From NCBI GenBank assembly GCA_964405325.1, contig CAYONM010000023.1, positions 1 to 27,184 on the forward strand: a stretch of 27,184 bases of DNA. The letters are read 5' to 3'. The DNA is from CAYONM01 sp964405325. Its GTDB lineage: Bacteria > Planctomycetota > UBA11346. Every line of letters begins with the position of its first letter. The first letter of the stretch is position 1. Both the position numbers and the translations under genes were made by a program. The notes under the pieces are model-generated. The model ran no database searches, was not told the origin of the DNA, and was given only the letters and a program-made list of their open reading frames with translations. Below are positions 26,201 through 27,184 of the stretch, one piece after another.

Positions 26201-26688
26201 CCCAGGGACTGCGCCAGCAGGCCGACCGGCCGGCCGGTCACCAGGCGCGCATCGGGATCCAGATCCGGTGCAGGTCGGCCTAACAGCTGCGCCGCAGCCA
26301 AGCGCGAGCAGGCCTCGTTGGGCAGTGCGATCTGGCCAAGGATGAGGCCGGTGCGAGCCGCGCTCAGGGGTGATGGTTGGGCGGCCAACCAGGCTTGCCA
26401 GCCGGCATGCAGCAGGATCGCCAGCAGGGGATCCTGGCGCGCAATGAAGCCCGGCTCGAAGCCGCAATCAGCCGGATAGCTGGTTTGGTAGCGGATACTG
26501 CCGCCCTGCCGATGCCGGACATGGTCATCGCCTTCGCCCAGCACCTGTCGATCCTGCAGGCACCAGCGAGAGCTCGGAATCGGCGCGATAGCGCTGCGAT
26601 TTTGGCTGATCAGCTGCCAAAAGGCGTTCGGATCCGGGGCTTCGGGCAGGCAGCAGCCCATGGCGACAACGGCGATGCGATGATCCAT
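20275..26688 (-). CDS. PfaC/Pfa3-like secondary-lipid synthase, KS-CLF-AT-(FabA-type DH)x4
   Basis: 2137 residues. KS (1-425) has a full triad: Cys175 in DAACASG, His309 in ECHGTGT, His345 in KGNVGH. A second KS-like domain (about 435-850) has HGNEDGSG where the Cys should be, so it is a chain-length-factor type. AT (about 870-1180) carries GLSLGE (Ser about 940). A Pro/Thr-rich linker (about 1180-1320) has no ACP phosphopantetheine motif. Four hotdog domains follow: DH1 (about 1330-1510, LPDEPLMLVDRI, ICVESGQADLFLSG), DH2 (about 1560-1720, CHFCDDMVMPGTLMYE), DH3 (about 1770-1960, PVMPFCVLLEAALQPCGW) and DH4 (about 1985-2137, AHFYQDPVTPGSLGLE). DH2 and DH4 keep the FabA-type His and acidic residue; DH1 and DH3 appear degenerate. 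Myxobacterial Pfa3 proteins share KS-CLF-AT-DH-DH but end with an AGPAT domain that is absent here. ATG 26688 fits the KS start. A TTG at 26724 is possible. Confidence 0.9.
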   Translation of the reverse strand: MDHRIAVVAMGCCLPEAPDPNAFWQLISQNRSAIAPIPSSRWCLQDRQVLGEGDDHVRHRQGGSIRYQTSYPADCGFEPGFIARQDPLLAILLHAGWQAWLAAQPSPLSAARTGLILGQIALPNEACSRLAAAQLLGRPAPDLDPDARLVTGRPVGLLAQSLGLGGVVRSLDAACASGLYAVKLACDELLSGRADGMLAGGASRPDSLYTQMGFQALGALSRSGVCRPFDRRADGLVVGEGAALVVLKRLADARDAGDQILAEIHACGLSNDLGGSLFGPASEGQIRAMQAAYQAADWDPTTLPLLECHGTGTPRGDAVELASVRSVVGPTASPAVGSVKGNVGHLLTGAGAAGLLKTILALQHGQLPPSVACDQPSSELGNCRVLAQPEAWPEQLPRQAAVSAFGFGGINAHLLLAAPKASKPSPPRSQPREAIAIVGMDAWVGPWRGLEEVGPRLLGGGRQTPPAAPASWPANLPGAPTGWFCNQIELPLDRFRIPPAEMQDMSRQQALMLAVTAGAWDDAGLPEPQAQPRWGCCIGIDQDLAATRFHLRWQLRADGTNGDAAGGPLTANRVMGNLGGIVASRLARAFRLGGASFVHGNEDGSGLQALATAVELLQQGTLDLALVGAVSVQGDPRHLLDRTLPHTPSEGAIALVCKRLSDAEADGNAIYAVLEEGQQTSGTDALKRARLACGEGLAFMAESDGAESTWPVQSHWQRVGQLGAADGLIGLGTAALALANRIIPGPAGSHYWLRNRADGPRRAIAGGTSIDGGCCLWRLRQHDAKRQQEHPLGPLPRRLVELDVPTGRAAAWVDSDQRQADCHKRAQEAAAAGTAINEAELVYQPQPLGGPGRLCWIYPGSSNHFHGMLRELSAWWPRVLEQQDADNERHLEQFGDGRFWLPEAVDLRQTDRLFGQVWAGSAMTDILTRLSRDADAALGLSLGETASLFSQRIWTDRDDMLKRMLATPLFRNQLIGECTAARKVWQQNTAAWKLGLAAMDADQIRSRLLPKTYLLIIISPKECVIGGDPDLLDQLVSQLGCHFIELHGITSVHCEVARPVAEAYQDLHRLPCASARSTRIYSAHFGRTYPPSTEACSKSILGQALHTVDYPRVIRQAHDDGLRLFIEMGPANSCTRAIGSILADQPHVAVAASGRREHGGKHFMHALATLLANGEPINRNLLEAPWQQRRRPVSRSLQLSTPMVGIKDTSQKEAAAQGSDKDTRTGTPPDRHVRKTISANPVTDRHQPSPVTNGTATVPETSPLPTLPLMTRPPVPMPSHALSATARRPQPVFERMQQRHQTFLSSLQPVATPPAPISDEPPRALNREQCLAFAIGRIGDVLGPRFATIDAHPTRVRLPDEPLMLVDRITAIEGEPCGMGSGRVVTEHDVLPGDWYLDGGVIPVSICVESGQADLFLSGFLGIDFITKGQAVYRLLDATITFHDAVPSAGSTIVYDIHVDGFFRQGDTYLFRFRFEGIVNGKRLLTMTDGIAGFFTEAELAAGQGVVIPTAMRHPEPGIQTPDFHELVPVSTVERYADQHLDALRRGDLAACFGAAFSGQSGLSCLPDGPMRLVHRILALEPGAGRHGLGRITGEADIHPDDWFLTCHFCDDMVMPGTLMYECCLHTLRVYLLRIGWVPVDDELIHEPVPGRASALKCRGQVLASTKRVQYELTIKEIGYDEADRPFCIADALMSGDGRPIVHMIGMSVRIRNLQRQQLETHWAARQPNASLAFPPKVEFVPNSSLPGRARPNGKPAEVEEVYDGRREGLTPLLKTAPIFDNHHIVAFAEGDPSAAFGEPYRMFDHERVIARLPRAPYKFLNRIMRIDGCQAFVMRAGGDIDAEYDVPPTEWYFAADQQTEQQPVMPFCVLLEAALQPCGWLSAYIGSALSSQEDLHYRNLGGTATSHRAIRPDSGTLRTRVRMTSVSQSGGMVIQQFNFSLHDADGPVYTGETMFGFFTKAALANQIGLRDAKPYQPDACERSNAESFTYPEQAPFPANQLRMLDRVSCYLHEGGPRGLGYSEGILNVDPAAWYFRAHFYQDPVTPGSLGLESFVQLLKVHAIRRWSEPVRFEALANGRQHRWLYRGQVLGSDQQVLVQCWITSIDEANRTITGDGFLSVDGRIIYQMMDFALRMH
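21365..21450 (-). repeat. Repeat-like segment inside the synthase linker
   Basis: Between DH2 and DH3 the coding strand contains GCGAGGGGCTGACCCCCC preceded by GCCGAGGTCGAGG. This order and composition match the uvrC-side repeat (ACCGAGGCCGAGG, then GCGAGGGGGCAACGCCCCC). It encodes GKPAEVEEVYDGRREGLTP, a probable linker with no role in the hotdog folds. The reading frame is kept. Confidence 0.35.
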
Positions 26689-26704
26689 AACCGGGCGATG
26701 GTGG

Positions 26705-26731
26705 CCCCGACCGGCGACTCGCAAGTCGGGG
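26705..26731. promoter_or_regulatory. Palindrome just upstream of the synthase start
   Basis: CCCCGAC (26705-26711) and GTCGGGG (26725-26731) form a 7-bp stem, with GACT/AGTC pairing inside. The structure lies 17 bases before ATG 26688 in the 5' leader and covers the alternative TTG start. A second pairing, TGGCCCC (26702-26708) with GGGGCCA (26739-26745), would exclude the first. An operator or leader switch is possible. Confidence 0.3.
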
Positions 26732-26957
26732 TATGGTGGGGGCCAAAACCATCATTGTTCTCGGAATCCGGTCATGGGCCCGGACTCGACGCACGGTTCC
26801 AGAGGTGGGGACTGCCGACTGTCGACGGCACACCGAAGGTGACTCGGTTTCCGGGTCCAGGCCGCGCATCTCTTGCATGCCTGGCTGATACAAATCCGCT
26901 CCACCCCTCCGAACCTCCCCGGCTGCGCGCCGCTGCGCGGCTTGAACGGGCGCTGTG

Positions 26958-26984
26958 AGGGACCCGTCAGAGGGGGCTCGCGCC
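26958..26984. repeat. Second copy of the palindromic repeat, half inverted
   Basis: Reads agggacccgt (26958-26967), then cagagggggc (26968-26977), then tcgcgcct. The copy at 19411 reads acgggtccct, cagagggggc, gttgcccc, ctcgcgcct. The first ten bases are exact reverse complements between copies, while the next ten are identical in orientation. Flanking text (gctcgcttcgcc here, cttgcttcgcgagc there) is also related. Confidence 0.6.
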
Positions 26985-27184
26985 TATAAACCGTGCTCGC
27001 TTCGCCCACCTTGGTCTTTCCGTCTGGTGGCCTTGGCGGAGACTCGAAATGGCGCTGCCACTCCTTCGCCTCCGCCACCTTGTTAGGAACAACAATCCCG
27101 GCGCTGGGCTCGAGGAGAATTTTCAAACAGGCTCTTAGGGCCCGTCAATAAATAAACATTACATTTCGCTTGATCTTTTGCCGC

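Larger units (their letters stand above)
26689..27184. other. Gene-free region upstream of the synthase
   Basis: About 500 bases with no supported gene. Starting from the synthase side it holds competing palindromes at 26702-26745 (CCCCGAC/GTCGGGG and TGGCCCC/GGGGCCA), a GC-rich stretch with the octamer GCTGCGCG twice (26922-26939), the second repeat copy (26958-26984) and an AT-rich end from about 27137. A minus frame from TTG 27126 (124 codons) runs straight through the repeat, lacks a ribosome binding site and has no recognisable family content, so it is not called. No clear promoter for the synthase was found. Confidence 0.6.

Noticed and set aside
26752..27126. Minus-strand 124-codon frame in the right spacer
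   Set aside because: TTG start without a ribosome binding site, passes through the repeat, and the translation has no recognisable family content.

Overview
The window looks like a chromosomal segment of a GC-rich Gram-negative-type bacterium, most likely a planctomycete (Planctomycetota). This is inferred from the gene mix: PQQ-type beta-propeller proteins, large pseudopilins, a DUF4388 protein, MglA/Roadblock modules and a secondary-lipid (Pfa-type) synthase. Myxococcota or a PVC relative cannot be excluded. No tRNA, rRNA, CRISPR array or complete transposon was seen.

Layout. (1) Bases 1-1266, minus: 5' part of an exported PQQ-type beta-propeller protein that runs off the left edge. (2) 1267-1527: non-coding spacer packed with three hairpins, including a terminator-like one. 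(3) 1528-16365, minus: one tightly packed run of nine genes, many joined by 4-base ATGA-type or similar overlaps. In transcription order it encodes a TPR-Roadblock protein, a Roadblock protein, an MglA-like small GTPase with a C-terminal membrane helix, a second stand-alone Roadblock protein, a large DUF4388/TPR/transmembrane/coiled-coil/beta-propeller protein, and four pseudopilins resembling GspG, GspH, GspK (1627 residues) and GspJ. (4) 16530-19392, plus, divergent: a eukaryotic-architecture diacylglycerol kinase, a HEAT-type lipoprotein and a short UvrC, overlapping one another. (5) 19393-19667: spacer with a palindromic repeat. (6) 19668-20273, plus: an unrecognised 201-residue protein. 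(7) 20275-26688, minus: a 2137-residue PfaC/Pfa3-like synthase with domains KS-CLF-AT and four FabA-type hotdog domains. (8) 26689-27184: gene-free, with a second copy of the palindromic repeat and an abrupt AT-rich edge.

How the genes work together. The main system is the minus-strand operon. It pairs a polarity-type switch (an MglA-like GTPase with three Roadblock proteins, probably membrane-anchored) with the pseudopilins of a type II secretion-like or type IV pilus-like machine. A multi-domain membrane protein sits between the two groups and could link cytoplasmic switch and envelope machine. Two pseudopilins carry jelly-roll-like insertions, and one is about five times the usual GspK size. 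The motor ATPase, platform, secretin and prepilin peptidase are not in the window. The diacylglycerol kinase and the Pfa-type synthase are both lipid enzymes, but no ACP, ketoreductase or enoyl reductase partner for the synthase is present here.
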